Notes: generated from the letters alone by a model not told the origin. A stretch of DNA of 44,336 nt from Gilvimarinus xylanilyticus (GCF_024195295.1 NZ_JAMFTH010000009.1:1-44336); one strand, 5' to 3'; shown: positions 11,531 through 19,697, numbered from the stretch's first letter. Program-made: numbers and translations.

Positions 11531-11555
11531 GGGCAGCTTTTAGCTGCCCTTTTTT
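11531..11555 (+). terminator. Rho-independent terminator of acnA
   Basis: GGGCAGCT pairs with AGCTGCCC around a TTT loop, followed by six T. It lies about 45 nt after the acnA stop codon. Confidence 0.88.
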
Positions 11556-11768
11556 CGATTAATAGAGAACGTGAATCCGATCTGATACCACCTTGCTGGC
11601 TTGCACAGCGACGTCGGCTCTGCTTGAAGCGGGGTTCGGTTTTCAATTAACAGAAAACTTTTATAGTCAATCACTTAACCAGTGTGGAAGGTGAAGTAAC
11701 AAGACCGGGGTGTGCGAGATAACGCGCACGCACGATATACAAATGTTAATACCTCAAGAGGTCGAACA

Positions 11769-12275
11769 TTGGACATTAAGATTCGTAATGAGGGCAAAGG
11801 TGATGTTGAGCCAATCCACCGAGTTACAGTGTTGGCTTTTCGGGATGCCCTTCATACTGATCACACCGAGCAATTTATTGTGAAGGCTCTTCGTCAGGCT
11901 GACGCATTGTTTCTGTCTCAGGTCGCTGAATCAGATGGCGAAGTTATAGGTCACGTTGCCATTTCTCCAGTAAAAGTTTCTGATGGCTCAACCAACTGGT
12001 TTGGGCTTGGGCCGATCTCGATGCTGCCTGAGTATCAGGGTAAGGGGGTTGGCTCAAAGCTTATGGAGAGCGCCCTTGCAGGCCTCAGAGAAAAGGGGGC
12101 GGAAGGCTGCGTAGTACTCGGAGATCCTAGTTATTATGGGCGCTTTGGCTTCAAGGTTGTCGATGGGGGCGTGTTTCCAGGGGTTCCGGTGAAGTATTTT
12201 CAGGCACTGTCGTTCGGTAGTGGTTTTCCGCAGGGAGAAGTTACGTACCATGAGGAATTTTCGGCACAGGGTTAA
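11769..12275 (+). CDS. GNAT N-acetyltransferase (YhbS-like)
   Basis: Probable acetyl-CoA-dependent N-acetyltransferase of unknown substrate. About 168 residues form one GNAT fold. The acetyl-CoA loop is visible in LPEYQGKGVGSKLM, followed by GDPSYYGRFGF, which is typical of YhbS-like proteins. I chose the TTG at 11769 because AGAGG lies 7 nt upstream and homologues usually start just before the first strand (IKIRNEG). The open frame extends back to a GTG at 11712 but has no ribosome site there. Codon use is visibly more AT-rich than in acnA or the neighbouring KAS gene. With the small gene that follows it forms a short, possibly acquired block. Confidence 0.8.
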   Translation: MDIKIRNEGKGDVEPIHRVTVLAFRDALHTDHTEQFIVKALRQADALFLSQVAESDGEVIGHVAISPVKVSDGSTNWFGLGPISMLPEYQGKGVGSKLMESALAGLREKGAEGCVVLGDPSYYGRFGFKVVDGGVFPGVPVKYFQALSFGSGFPQGEVTYHEEFSAQG

Positions 12276-12345
12276 CAATCGGCTGCACTGCGTAAACTTC
12301 CCCGAAGCAATTAAAAAAACAAGAAAATCAACAAGGAATAGTAGC

Positions 12346-12564
12346 TTGCGAGAAAATCTTAGAAAAAAGATTATTGAAATTTGTAATCTTAAAATTGCGA
12401 AAAAGGGCGAGAATGTGGGGTTATCCTTCTATGCGTTTTTTAAAAACAAAAACGATCAGCCCGAGGTTCTTATGGAGGCCGCTCGGTGGTGGATTGAAAC
12501 CCATCAATTAGATCATTTCGAGAAGGCCAGTAAAATTAGAAAAATGGTCGAAGCCGGTGTTTAA
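12346..12564 (+). CDS. Small DUF6500-like protein
   Basis: A 72-residue protein that begins with LRENLRKKIIEICN and contains LSFYAFF and AARWWIETHQLDHFEKA. It matches my memory of the DUF6500 family, which has no known function. It is predicted to be mostly helical and soluble, with a basic N-terminus and no signal peptide. The TTG start at 12346 is preferred because AAGGAA lies 7 nt before it. The frame is open further upstream, but that part overlaps the acetyltransferase and is low in complexity. Spacing to the acetyltransferase is about 70 nt on the same strand. AT-richness matches that gene and differs from the flanks. Confidence 0.6.
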   Translation: MRENLRKKIIEICNLKIAKKGENVGLSFYAFFKNKNDQPEVLMEAARWWIETHQLDHFEKASKIRKMVEAGV

Positions 12565-12729
12565 GGTTATCTACGAATCACCTATGCCAGTTCTTCTGCC
12601 GCCATACTAGGCTTCACTGCCGTATTGGCCGAATAGAAGCTCGCCTGGATCCTTGGTTGAAGGAGCGGTTGCGCATTATATGGTAGCCATTTTTATGGCT
12701 TGCAGGTGGTCTGGTATTTTCATAGGTTC

Positions 12730-14001
12730 CTACATCCTTACTTTACTGATGATCAGAGCTGCATTCACTCCGCCAAAGCCGAATCCGTTACACAGTACGT
12801 GCTCTGTTGGGTGCTCGCGCGCGGCGGCGCAGACAAAGTCTAAGTCATCGAGACATTCATCAGGATCTGTCAGGTTTTGGGTCGGGGGCAGATGATTGTG
12901 CATTACCGATAGGGCGGAGAAAATCCCTTCCACGCCACCAGCGGCACCGAGTAGGTGGCCTGTGGCCGACTTAGTCGCGGAAATTGGAATACCGGCAAGT
13001 GCATCGCCGAAAGCGTTGCGTAGTGCCGCTATTTCCGCTCGGTCACCCACCGGCGTCGAAGTGGCATGAGCATTGATATGATTGATCGCGCCGGGAGCCA
13101 ATCCCGCCATTTGCAGGGCCGCTCGAATGGCCGCCGCCGCACCGCCGCCGTCCTCGGGGCCTGCGGTAATATGATGTGCATCGGCACTGGTGCCGTAGCC
13201 ACTGAGAACGGCCAATGGTGTTGCCCCTCGTGCTTCGGCGTGGGCTAAGGTTTCGATCACAAGCATTCCCGCGCCCTCCCCCATGACAAAACCGTTGCGT
13301 GCTCGATCGAACGGGCGCGATGCGCAGGTGGGATCGTCCTGTTCGGTGGATAACGCTTTCATGGCGTGAAAGCCGGCAAGCGACAGCGGATCGATACAGG
13401 CTTCCGCACCGCCCACCAAGGCTACATTCGCTTCGCCGCTGCGTATCAAACGCATGCCGTCGCCTATAGCCTGCAGTCCGGCGGCGCAGGCTGTAACGGG
13501 ACAGCCCAACGGTCCGCGCAAGCCATAACGAATGGAGACGTTCCCCGCCGCCAAGTTAGCCAAAAAAGCCGGCACAGTGAAAGGCGAAAGGCGGCGGTGT
13601 CCACGGGTCGACAAAGTATTTTGCGCCTGGGTAATGGTGGGGAAGCCGCCGATGCCAGAACCTATAATGGTCGCCGTGGCCAGTCGGTCCGCGTCGTTCG
13701 CCGGAAACCAATTGGCCTGAGTCAGTGCCTCTTCGGCGGCCGCTAAAGCGTATAGACTGAACAGCTCCAGCTTGCGCCGGTCTTTTGCATTGGCCACGCG
13801 ATCTGGGTCAAAGCCCGCTTCCGGATCCACATTGAGCCCAGGGACTGAGCCCGCCACCTTGATGGGTAGCTCGGCGGTATCGAATCGGCTGATTAAAGAA
13901 ATGCCGGAACGGCCAGCCAGAAGACGCTCCCAACTTGCCTTAACCCCGCTGCCGAGTGGATTGACTGTGCCCATGCCAGTGATGACGAGCGGTGACTGCA
14001 T
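12730..14001 (-). CDS. 3-oxoacyl-[ACP] synthase II (KAS II, FabF-type)
   Basis: Decarboxylating condensation of acyl-enzyme with malonyl-ACP, extending fatty acyl or related chains by two carbons; cytosolic. The 423 residues contain the full catalytic set of the KAS I/II class: C172 in VTACAAG, H312 in NAHATST, and K344 and H349 in the SATKSATGH segment. The start is ATG with AGGAAA about 6 nt upstream. It is not inside a fab cluster: no acyl carrier protein, malonyl transferase or reductase is adjacent. Instead it is divergent from a TetR regulator with a palindromic site in the gap, so it is probably an extra, regulated condensing enzyme and not the housekeeping FabF. A role in altered chain length or saturation is inference only. 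Confidence 0.88.
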   Translation of the reverse strand: MQSPLVITGMGTVNPLGSGVKASWERLLAGRSGISLISRFDTAELPIKVAGSVPGLNVDPEAGFDPDRVANAKDRRKLELFSLYALAAAEEALTQANWFPANDADRLATATIIGSGIGGFPTITQAQNTLSTRGHRRLSPFTVPAFLANLAAGNVSIRYGLRGPLGCPVTACAAGLQAIGDGMRLIRSGEANVALVGGAEACIDPLSLAGFHAMKALSTEQDDPTCASRPFDRARNGFVMGEGAGMLVIETLAHAEARGATPLAVLSGYGTSADAHHITAGPEDGGGAAAAIRAALQMAGLAPGAINHINAHATSTPVGDRAEIAALRNAFGDALAGIPISATKSATGHLLGAAGGVEGIFSALSVMHNHLPPTQNLTDPDECLDDLDFVCAAAREHPTEHVLCNGFGFGGVNAALIISKVRM

Positions 14002-14046
14002 AGTAGTTTTCCTGCATAGTGGATGTTGTACTACGCTACCACCGGT

Positions 14047-14072
14047 CTTAATATGATCAAGATAATATTAAG
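14047..14072. promoter_or_regulatory. Operator candidate for the TetR regulator
   Basis: CTTAATAT and ATATTAAG form a perfect 8-bp inverted repeat with a 10-bp spacer in the gap between the divergent KAS and TetR genes. Its size and symmetry fit a TetR-dimer site, and binding there could control both genes. Confidence 0.6.
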
Positions 14073-14092
14073 CATGGAAAAGTGAGCCCTTC

Positions 14093-14752
14093 ATGACCCA
14101 CCCGACAAATCGCAAGGCCAAGTCGCGAGAGCGCATCCTCAAATCGGCTATCGAGTTGTTCAGCCGCCAGGGCTTTGAGAAGGTATCTCTCGGCCAGATT
14201 ATGAAGCTTGCCAAGATGACCCATGGTGCTTTTTACGCGCACTTCGCTTCGAAAGAAGCGCTTTATCAAGCCTCGGTACGAGAAGCCTTGGAGCGCAGCC
14301 GTGCGGCCAGGTTGGTTAAAGGGCCCCTATCGGTGCAGCATTTGACGGAGCTGGTGGCGAATTGTTGCAGTCTTCGGGAGCTGGAGCGAACCCGTACACC
14401 GGGGCCCGAATCGGTACTGTTCAATGAAATTGGCAATGAGAACGCTGAAATCCGTACCTTGTTCGAAGCGTCATACTTGCGCATGAAGAAAATGCTGGAG
14501 ACCCGCCTCATTGCGCTGAGTCGCCTAAAAAAGCTCCCATTCGACCCAGATCGCAAGGTTGTTGCGGATAAGTCTCGCGCTATTCTGGCGTCACTGATAG
14601 GCGCGGTAGCCATTGCCAAAAGCCTACCTACCGGGCAGGAAGGCAACGACATCCTTAACATCGCCCAACGTAATATTTTACAGATGCTGGGTGTTAAGGA
14701 GAGCGAGGTGGAGCGTATGCTGGCAAACGTGGGGCAAGCGGCGGCGACATAA
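14093..14752 (+). CDS. TetR-family transcriptional regulator
   Basis: A 219-residue repressor-type protein. The N-terminal TetR DNA-binding domain covers about residues 10-57, with ILKSAIELFSRQGFEKVS leading into the helix-turn-helix and the recognition part in MTHGAFYAHFASKEALY. The C-terminal ligand domain is all-helical and not assignable to a ligand from sequence. It is divergent from the KAS II gene, with a 91-bp gap carrying a perfect dyad, which suggests autoregulation plus control of the KAS gene. An acyl-CoA or fatty-acid effector would be logical but is inferred from the neighbour only. No terminator is evident after the stop. Confidence 0.9.
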   Translation: MTHPTNRKAKSRERILKSAIELFSRQGFEKVSLGQIMKLAKMTHGAFYAHFASKEALYQASVREALERSRAARLVKGPLSVQHLTELVANCCSLRELERTRTPGPESVLFNEIGNENAEIRTLFEASYLRMKKMLETRLIALSRLKKLPFDPDRKVVADKSRAILASLIGAVAIAKSLPTGQEGNDILNIAQRNILQMLGVKESEVERMLANVGQAAAT

Positions 14753-14954
14753 ATGTGAATAATAAATGGCGCTTTAAATTTGTTGTGTTACTCGCCTGAG
14801 CATTTGTGCATGTAGCAATTGTTTTTAATGGGCAGAATTGGCTCGGGTAATTGATAGTTTTTTATCCCGCCTGGATAAACCCTCAGTAAGTTGTTCGGTA
14901 GCCTCAGTTAAAGGTCGTTTCCCCGTTTGTAAAACTGATATTTTCGACCTTCAG

Positions 14955-15413
14955 TTAAGGTGCTGAGGTCTCCTCCTCAGCGCGAATCCAGGTCTGACTG
15001 CGACCGAATAATGATATGCCGATAAACCCGCGAACGGTCAGGGAGTTGTGGTCTTCTGCCAGCTCGGCTTTGGCTTTGTAGATTTTGCCGGATTTGGGGT
15101 CGAGGATGCTGCCGCCGCTCCACTGTCCCGGTTCGTCCTGGGTGAGCCCCCACATAAATTGCAGGCCTTGGATGGGCTTATTGTTGAAGTCACCGGGGCA
15201 TTTCTTACACAACTTGCCCTGGCTTTCGGGCTGCAGGAGTCGGGTGATGGTGCCGGTTAGCTCGCCGTCGGTTACCGCAAGGCTGACCAGGCTTTTGCGG
15301 CTGTCGTCTTTATCGTCAATGGTAACCCACTGCCCTTCAATGGGGGCGGCACCAGCGCTGATGCTTAAGCAAAATAACAATCCAGTCGTTATTCCCATAC
15401 GTAAAGCGTGCAT
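14955..15413 (-). CDS. Exported DUF2147 protein
   Basis: A 152-residue protein with an N-terminal signal peptide cleaved near AGAAP (about residue 23), followed by one DUF2147 domain. The domain shows GQWVTIDD, then KCPGDFNNKPIQG, GGSILDPKSGKIYKA and LTVRGFIGISLFGRSQTW, all typical of the family. Members are periplasmic, lipocalin-like beta proteins of unknown function. The paired cysteines in LCKKC are a common feature. ATG start with GAGGG 7 nt upstream. It stands alone between the TetR gene (opposite strand) and the diguanylate cyclase gene. Confidence 0.9.
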   Translation of the reverse strand: MHALRMGITTGLLFCLSISAGAAPIEGQWVTIDDKDDSRKSLVSLAVTDGELTGTITRLLQPESQGKLCKKCPGDFNNKPIQGLQFMWGLTQDEPGQWSGGSILDPKSGKIYKAKAELAEDHNSLTVRGFIGISLFGRSQTWIRAEEETSAP

Positions 15414-15490
15414 AGATGAGCCCTCGTGAGTTGGTGCCGGTGTAATTCTTTAGCTAACTATAGAGGCAATCGGGCCCGTTCGCCAAGCGG

Positions 15491-16393
15491 TTAGAGTTGC
15501 TGGCAGTAGGTATTGCGGCCATTGCGCTTGGCGTTGTAGAGGGCCTCGTCGGCGCGGCTGATCAGGTTTTCGATGGTGTCGTCGTCTTCGCGGGCAATGG
15601 TCAGGCCCAGGCTGATGGTGATATTGCCGATATGCTGGAAACTGTGCTCGGCGATGGCTTTACGCAGCCGCTCGGCGGTGGTGGCAGCTTCGGTGGCACG
15701 GATGTTAGGCAGGATTAAGGCGAACTCTTCGCCGCCAAAGCGGCCCAGGGTGTCGTGGTCGCGAATCAGTTCGGCGCACAGTTCGGTCAGCTCCTGTAGC
15801 ACAGCGTCGCCGCGCAGGTGACCGTATTTGTCGTTGACCTGTTTGAACAGGTCAATATCGAAAATAATCAGTGAGAGCGGGTGATGGTAGCGCCGAAATT
15901 CGGCGAAGCGACGTTCCAGCTCGGCGATAAGCTTGCGGCGGTTGTAAAGGCCAGTCAACTCGTCGGTTTCGCTTAAATGTTGTAGCTGGTTTTGCAGTCG
16001 GTGGCGCTCGGTGATGTTGCTGGCCAGCCAGATGACTGCGCGCTCGCCTTCAATGGGCTTGGGCAGCGGTTGAATTCGGCCCTCAAACCAGAGCTCGCCT
16101 TCGGGCCCGCCATCGGTCGGCAGCCCTTCAACATCTTCAGCCGCCAGCGGGTATTCGACGATGCGCAGGGCGTTTTTTTCCAGAGTCAATTGTATTTGTT
16201 CCAGAAACCAGGCGGCCTTATCGGCGGGCAGAACGTCGTTTAAGTGAAAGTTCACCAGGTGGTGGCCGTCGTGGTAGTACTGGCGGTCGTGTCCGCCCAG
16301 CAGGGCAATATAGCGGCCCGACTCGCTGATAATAAACATCGGGTCGGGCAGCGCTTGAAGCGCATCTAGACAAAGCTCATTGGCGTCGATCAT
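15491..16393 (-). CDS. PAS-GGDEF diguanylate cyclase
   Basis: Predicted to make cyclic di-GMP from two GTP. The 300-residue protein has an N-terminal PAS-like sensor domain (about 10-130), a short coiled linker, and a C-terminal GGDEF domain. The active site reads GGEEF at 220-224, an active variant. An RDHD motif at 211-214, five residues before it, is a complete I-site for product inhibition. SETDELTGLYNRR at 141-153 is the usual domain entry. There is no signal peptide or membrane segment, so it should be cytosolic and sense a soluble or redox cue. ATG start with AGGA about 6 nt upstream. It has no partner gene in an obvious operon. Confidence 0.93.
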   Translation of the reverse strand: MIDANELCLDALQALPDPMFIISESGRYIALLGGHDRQYYHDGHHLVNFHLNDVLPADKAAWFLEQIQLTLEKNALRIVEYPLAAEDVEGLPTDGGPEGELWFEGRIQPLPKPIEGERAVIWLASNITERHRLQNQLQHLSETDELTGLYNRRKLIAELERRFAEFRRYHHPLSLIIFDIDLFKQVNDKYGHLRGDAVLQELTELCAELIRDHDTLGRFGGEEFALILPNIRATEAATTAERLRKAIAEHSFQHIGNITISLGLTIAREDDDTIENLISRADEALYNAKRNGRNTYCQQL

Positions 16394-16438
16394 TTGCGTC
16401 CTGCGTTTGGATTTTATCCCTGGTACCTTTGGGAGCTG

Positions 16439-16879
16439 CTAACGGCGCAAAGGCACGGGTACAGGGTTGGGTTCTACCAGCGCGGGCTCGGCTTCAAAGC
16501 GCTGGTAAGCGTCGTTATGCACCTCGCCGATGCGGGCCAGAGCCTGCTCCAGGCGCGGGTCTTCGCAGCCTTCCAGCTGCCCAAAGAGCTTTTCCACGGT
16601 GTCGGCGGCGTCCTTTTTAAGGTTGGACTGATTGATCTTGATCATCAAATTAATATAGTTCTGCATGCCCACCTTGTTTTGCATTTGCTTTTCCACCGAT
16701 TGGCGCGGTGGAATATCCGGCAAGCTTGCCTCGGCGCAGCGCTGTTTAATATTACTCAGCATATTGTAGTTAGACAGCATGGTACGAAAATCCAGGCCCA
16801 TCTGGCGCGGGCTGGCGGTGGCGGTCAAGCTGGCGCAGCTCAGCAGGCAAGATAAAACGATGCTAGCGGTAGTTTTCAT
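16439..16879 (-). CDS. Exported protein of unknown function
   Basis: Not recognised. From the ATG at 16879 the 146-residue product starts MKTTASIVLSCLLSCASLTATASP, a clear signal peptide with cleavage near TASP. The mature part is about 120 residues, helical and charged, with two cysteines (one near QRCAEA, one in EGCEDP) that could form a disulfide. A Pro-rich tail ends PNPVPVPLRR. The longer frame from 16924 would put 15 residues before the signal peptide and is less likely. It lies 46 nt after the DUF885 gene on the same strand and is probably co-transcribed with it. Periplasmic location is inferred. Confidence 0.7.
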   Translation of the reverse strand: MKTTASIVLSCLLSCASLTATASPRQMGLDFRTMLSNYNMLSNIKQRCAEASLPDIPPRQSVEKQMQNKVGMQNYINLMIKINQSNLKKDAADTVEKLFGQLEGCEDPRLEQALARIGEVHNDAYQRFEAEPALVEPNPVPVPLRR

Positions 16880-16925
16880 AGTAAAAGGCTTATCTGTGAT
16901 TTTAAAAAGCGCACACTCTACCATC

Positions 16926-18725
16926 TTACGGTGCGCTTTGAGAGTCCAGCCACTGCTGGACTCGCTGTTCGAGAATATCCAGCGGCAGCGCCCCGCCGCT
17001 TAGGACAAGGTCGTGAAACTCGCGTACCGAAAAATCCTCGCCCAAGGTGTGTTGCGCGTGTTCGCGCAGCTGCATGATTTTCATCATGCCCACTTTGTAG
17101 GCGGTGGCCTGGCCCGGCATCACGATGTAGCGCTCGACCTCGCGGGTGGCGTCGGCGCGGGTCATGGGCGAGTTGGCGACAAAGTAGTCGATGGCCTGCT
17201 CGCGGCTCCAGCGGTGGTGGTGAATGCCGGTGTCCACCACTAGGCGAATCGCACGCCACAGTTCAAAGCTTAAGCGACCAAAGTCGGCGTAGGGGTCGTC
17301 GTACAGGCCCAGCTGGGTGGGTATCCATTCGGCGTACAGCCCCCAGCCCTCTATGTAGGCGGTGTAGTGGTTGTGGCGGCGAAATTCGGGCAGCTCGTCC
17401 AGTTCTTGGGCGATGGCAATTTGCATATGGTGGCCAGGCACCGCCTCGTGATAGGCGAGCGCGCGCATCTGATAACGGGGCATGGCGCGCAAATCGTGTA
17501 GGTTGACGTAGTAAATGCCCGGGCGCGAACCGTCTTGGGCGGGGGACTGGTAAAAGGCTTTGCCCGCGGACTTTTCCCGGAAGGGTTCAACCGCTTTCAC
17601 GCTGAGCTCCGCCTGGGGCAGACGGGTGAAGAGTTCAGGTAGGTGTGCCTCCATTTGCTCAATGAGTGCGCGCGTATCGGCTAAATACTGGTCTCGGCCT
17701 TCCTCGGTGTCCGGGTAGTAAAAGCGCGGATCTTCTTTGAGCGTGGCAAAAAAGTCGGTTAAGTCGCCATCAAAATTCAGCGATTGAATAATCGCACGCA
17801 TGTCGCGGTGAATACGCTCGACCTCGTCCAGACCGATTTGGTGTATCTGCGGGGCGGTTAAGTCGGTGGTGGTGGTCGCTTGTAAGCGAGCGCGGTAGTA
17901 GGCCTCGCCAGCGGGGAATTTCCACACCCCGGCGCGCTTGTCGGCGTGCTGCTGGAGTCCCTCAAGAGCCTCAATCAATTGCTGATAGGCGGGTTTAACC
18001 TGCTCGACGAGTGCCACACGGGCGTTATTGCTTAGCTTGTCCTGCGTTTCGGCCGACAGATTCAGAGCTTCCAGCTTTTGGGTAAAGTCGCGCCACAAAG
18101 GGCTTGCTGGCTGGTCGTCAAAAGGCGCTCCGCTGATGATATTGCGGCTGTCATCAATCACATAAGGGTAGACAAAATCCGGGGCAATAATCTCCGTCCG
18201 GGCGCGGCGCTCTAGGTTGTTTATAAGCTGGTCAAACAGCGGTTTTATCCCCCGCAGGCGCTCGATATAGGCCTCGGCATCGGCCTGGGTATCGACCTGA
18301 TGGGTGTTAATCAAAAAAGACACCACCCCGGCGTGCAGACCAAACATCTGGTTCACCGGATAGCCGTAGTCGCGCCAGCGGTAGTGTTCTATTTGTTGCT
18401 CTAATTCGGCGCGCAGCAGCTGCACATTCAGCCGATTGGCCGGGGTGAGTTGCTCGGTATTCAATCGCGCCAGGCGTTGTAATTGGTCAGCGGCCAGACG
18501 CTGTGCCAGTTCATCGCCTTTGGGGCTGATATCGTCCCACTCGCCATAGTGGGTTTTGCGCCCCAGACTCGCCTGGTACATGGGGCTGAGGGAGACCTGC
18601 TCGTTAAAAAATCGCTCGAATAAATGCTCGGCGCGGGCGTTTTCGGCTCGTTGCGGGCTAACAGAGGCGTAGGTGAAGCAGCTAACAAGGGCGAGTAAAA
18701 GCCCCAGGTTCTTGATCCAGTGCAT
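16926..18725 (-). CDS. DUF885 metallopeptidase-like protein
   Basis: A 599-residue protein with a signal peptide (residues 1-20, ending TYAS) followed by a full-length DUF885 domain. The zinc-site-like motif HEAVPGHH is at 426-433, and YIEGWGLYAE about 30 residues later supplies a further glutamate, as in helical M32/M2-like metallopeptidases. Family members are thought to be peptidases or carboxypeptidases, but most are uncharacterised. The export signal suggests periplasmic or lipid-anchored location; the C16 near the signal-peptide end lacks a good lipobox. The stop codon of the preceding membrane-protein gene is 3 nt before this start, so the two are tightly coupled. Confidence 0.88.
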   Translation of the reverse strand: MHWIKNLGLLLALVSCFTYASVSPQRAENARAEHLFERFFNEQVSLSPMYQASLGRKTHYGEWDDISPKGDELAQRLAADQLQRLARLNTEQLTPANRLNVQLLRAELEQQIEHYRWRDYGYPVNQMFGLHAGVVSFLINTHQVDTQADAEAYIERLRGIKPLFDQLINNLERRARTEIIAPDFVYPYVIDDSRNIISGAPFDDQPASPLWRDFTQKLEALNLSAETQDKLSNNARVALVEQVKPAYQQLIEALEGLQQHADKRAGVWKFPAGEAYYRARLQATTTTDLTAPQIHQIGLDEVERIHRDMRAIIQSLNFDGDLTDFFATLKEDPRFYYPDTEEGRDQYLADTRALIEQMEAHLPELFTRLPQAELSVKAVEPFREKSAGKAFYQSPAQDGSRPGIYYVNLHDLRAMPRYQMRALAYHEAVPGHHMQIAIAQELDELPEFRRHNHYTAYIEGWGLYAEWIPTQLGLYDDPYADFGRLSFELWRAIRLVVDTGIHHHRWSREQAIDYFVANSPMTRADATREVERYIVMPGQATAYKVGMMKIMQLREHAQHTLGEDFSVREFHDLVLSGGALPLDILEQRVQQWLDSQSAP

Positions 18726-18728
18726 AAG

Positions 18729-19160
18729 TTAATCTTTTGGCTGAGAGCGGTGGTCTTGCATGGCAAAGTCGGCGCGATTTTTTAAGCGATCTTTGCGGCG
18801 AATGTCGGCAAACGGATCGGCGCTTGGCTCGCTGGGTTGTTGCGGCTGTGCGCGTTTTTTATTCGGTTGCGAACGGGTTTGTGCGAAGGCGTCGTCGCGC
18901 TTTTTGGGCTTGGGCCGCAGGGCGTATTTTAGATACCAATAGTAAAGGCTGGTGACCAGCACATAGCCGCCCCACTTGGCAAAGTAAGACAGCCATAAAA
19001 AGCCGGTGACACCAGTGCTGCGAGCATAGTCTGTATAGTCGCTATGCAGGGCGGCAATCAAAAAGTAGCTGATAAGCAGGGTCAGTGTGGAGATAATGAC
19101 GCGGTTATAGCGCTTCCAGATAACGGTGGCGACGGCGGACTTGGCGAGAAACCGAAACAT
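18729..19160 (-). CDS. Small two-helix membrane protein of unknown function
   Basis: Not recognised. From the ATG at 19160 the product has 143 residues. Two hydrophobic segments (about 21-40 and 54-72) are separated by a short loop. A long, hydrophilic, basic and Pro/Gln-rich cytosolic tail ends in DHRSQPKD. The frame is open upstream to 19196, but that start would overlap the previous gene. It begins 13 nt after the upstream hypothetical gene and ends 3 nt before the DUF885 gene, so the three form one operon. It may be an inner-membrane accessory factor, which is inference only. Confidence 0.65.
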   Translation of the reverse strand: MFRFLAKSAVATVIWKRYNRVIISTLTLLISYFLIAALHSDYTDYARSTGVTGFLWLSYFAKWGGYVLVTSLYYWYLKYALRPKPKKRDDAFAQTRSQPNKKRAQPQQPSEPSADPFADIRRKDRLKNRADFAMQDHRSQPKD

Positions 19161-19173
19161 GGGCTGTGAGTAA

Positions 19174-19452
19174 TTAGGGAAACAAACTGATGCCAAGCGC
19201 CGCGACCAGGGCGACCAGGCCGCGAGATTTGTACTCGCTGATGATTTTATCCTCTTCCTCTTTAACGATCACCTCGAGAATATCCGGCTCGTAATCTTCG
19301 GGGCTGCGCCCGTGCAGATAAATACGAGTTTTGGCCCGCTCAATGGCCTTGTCGCGAATCTTACCCGCGTATCTGCGCCGCACGTTGTCGTAACTGCGAC
19401 GCAGTATATTGCGGCTGTATTCGGGTTTTAGTTCGTTTTCGGGTAGTGTCAT
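19174..19452 (-). CDS. Small tail-anchored hypothetical protein
   Basis: A 92-residue protein, not recognised. It is strongly charged with a helical body (many Arg, Lys and Glu, for example in KIRDKAIERAKTRIYL). A short hydrophobic end, GLVALVAALGISLFP, looks like a C-terminal membrane anchor. The start is ATG at 19452 with only a weak GAG upstream. A 4-copy heptamer array lies 25 nt upstream of the start. It is first in the minus-strand run leading to the DUF885 gene. Confidence 0.6.
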   Translation of the reverse strand: MTLPENELKPEYSRNILRRSYDNVRRRYAGKIRDKAIERAKTRIYLHGRSPEDYEPDILEVIVKEEEDKIISEYKSRGLVALVAALGISLFP

Positions 19453-19476
19453 TGCGTGACTCGTTGTTGATTATTT

Positions 19477-19504
19477 GGGGTACGGGGTACGGGGTACGGG
19501 GTAC
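19477..19504. repeat. Heptamer tandem repeat, 4 copies of GGGGTAC
   Basis: Four perfect copies of a 7-bp unit lie 25 nt upstream of the start of the small hypothetical gene, in its 5' leader on the minus strand. Read from the other strand the unit is GTACCCC. No frame contains a stop in this array. Confidence 0.95.
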
Positions 19505-19552
19505 GGTGCCGCTCTGCCCGAGCTTGACAGGGTGTTCGACGAAATCCAAAAT

Positions 19553-19697
19553 TTCACCGTTCACCGTTCACCGTTCACCGTTCACCGTTCACCGTTCACC
19601 GTTCACCGTTCACCGTTCACCGTTCACCGTTCACCGTTCACCGTTCACCGTTCACCGTTCCCCGTTCACCGTTCACCGTTCACCGTTCACCGTTCAC
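19553..19697. repeat. Heptamer tandem repeat, about 20.7 copies of TTCACCG
   Basis: A 145-bp run of a 7-bp unit with one visible variant, TTCCCCG at 19658-19664 (copy 16). On the minus strand the unit reads CGGTGAA. The right end overlaps the last codons and stop of the GH5-like gene. On the plus strand all three frames are open through the array, which gives spurious peptides with a TVHRSPF period. Confidence 0.97.

Noticed and set aside
12240-12300. Integron-like attC site after the GNAT gene (GTTAACAA-type sequence)
   Set aside because: A single core-like match was seen without the paired inverse core or an integrase.
12220-12345. N-terminal extension of the DUF6500-like gene
   Set aside because: It overlaps the acetyltransferase, is lysine/asparagine-rich filler, and the downstream TTG has a good ribosome site.
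19553-19697. CRISPR array
   Set aside because: The unit is 7 bp and contiguous, with no spacers and no cas genes.
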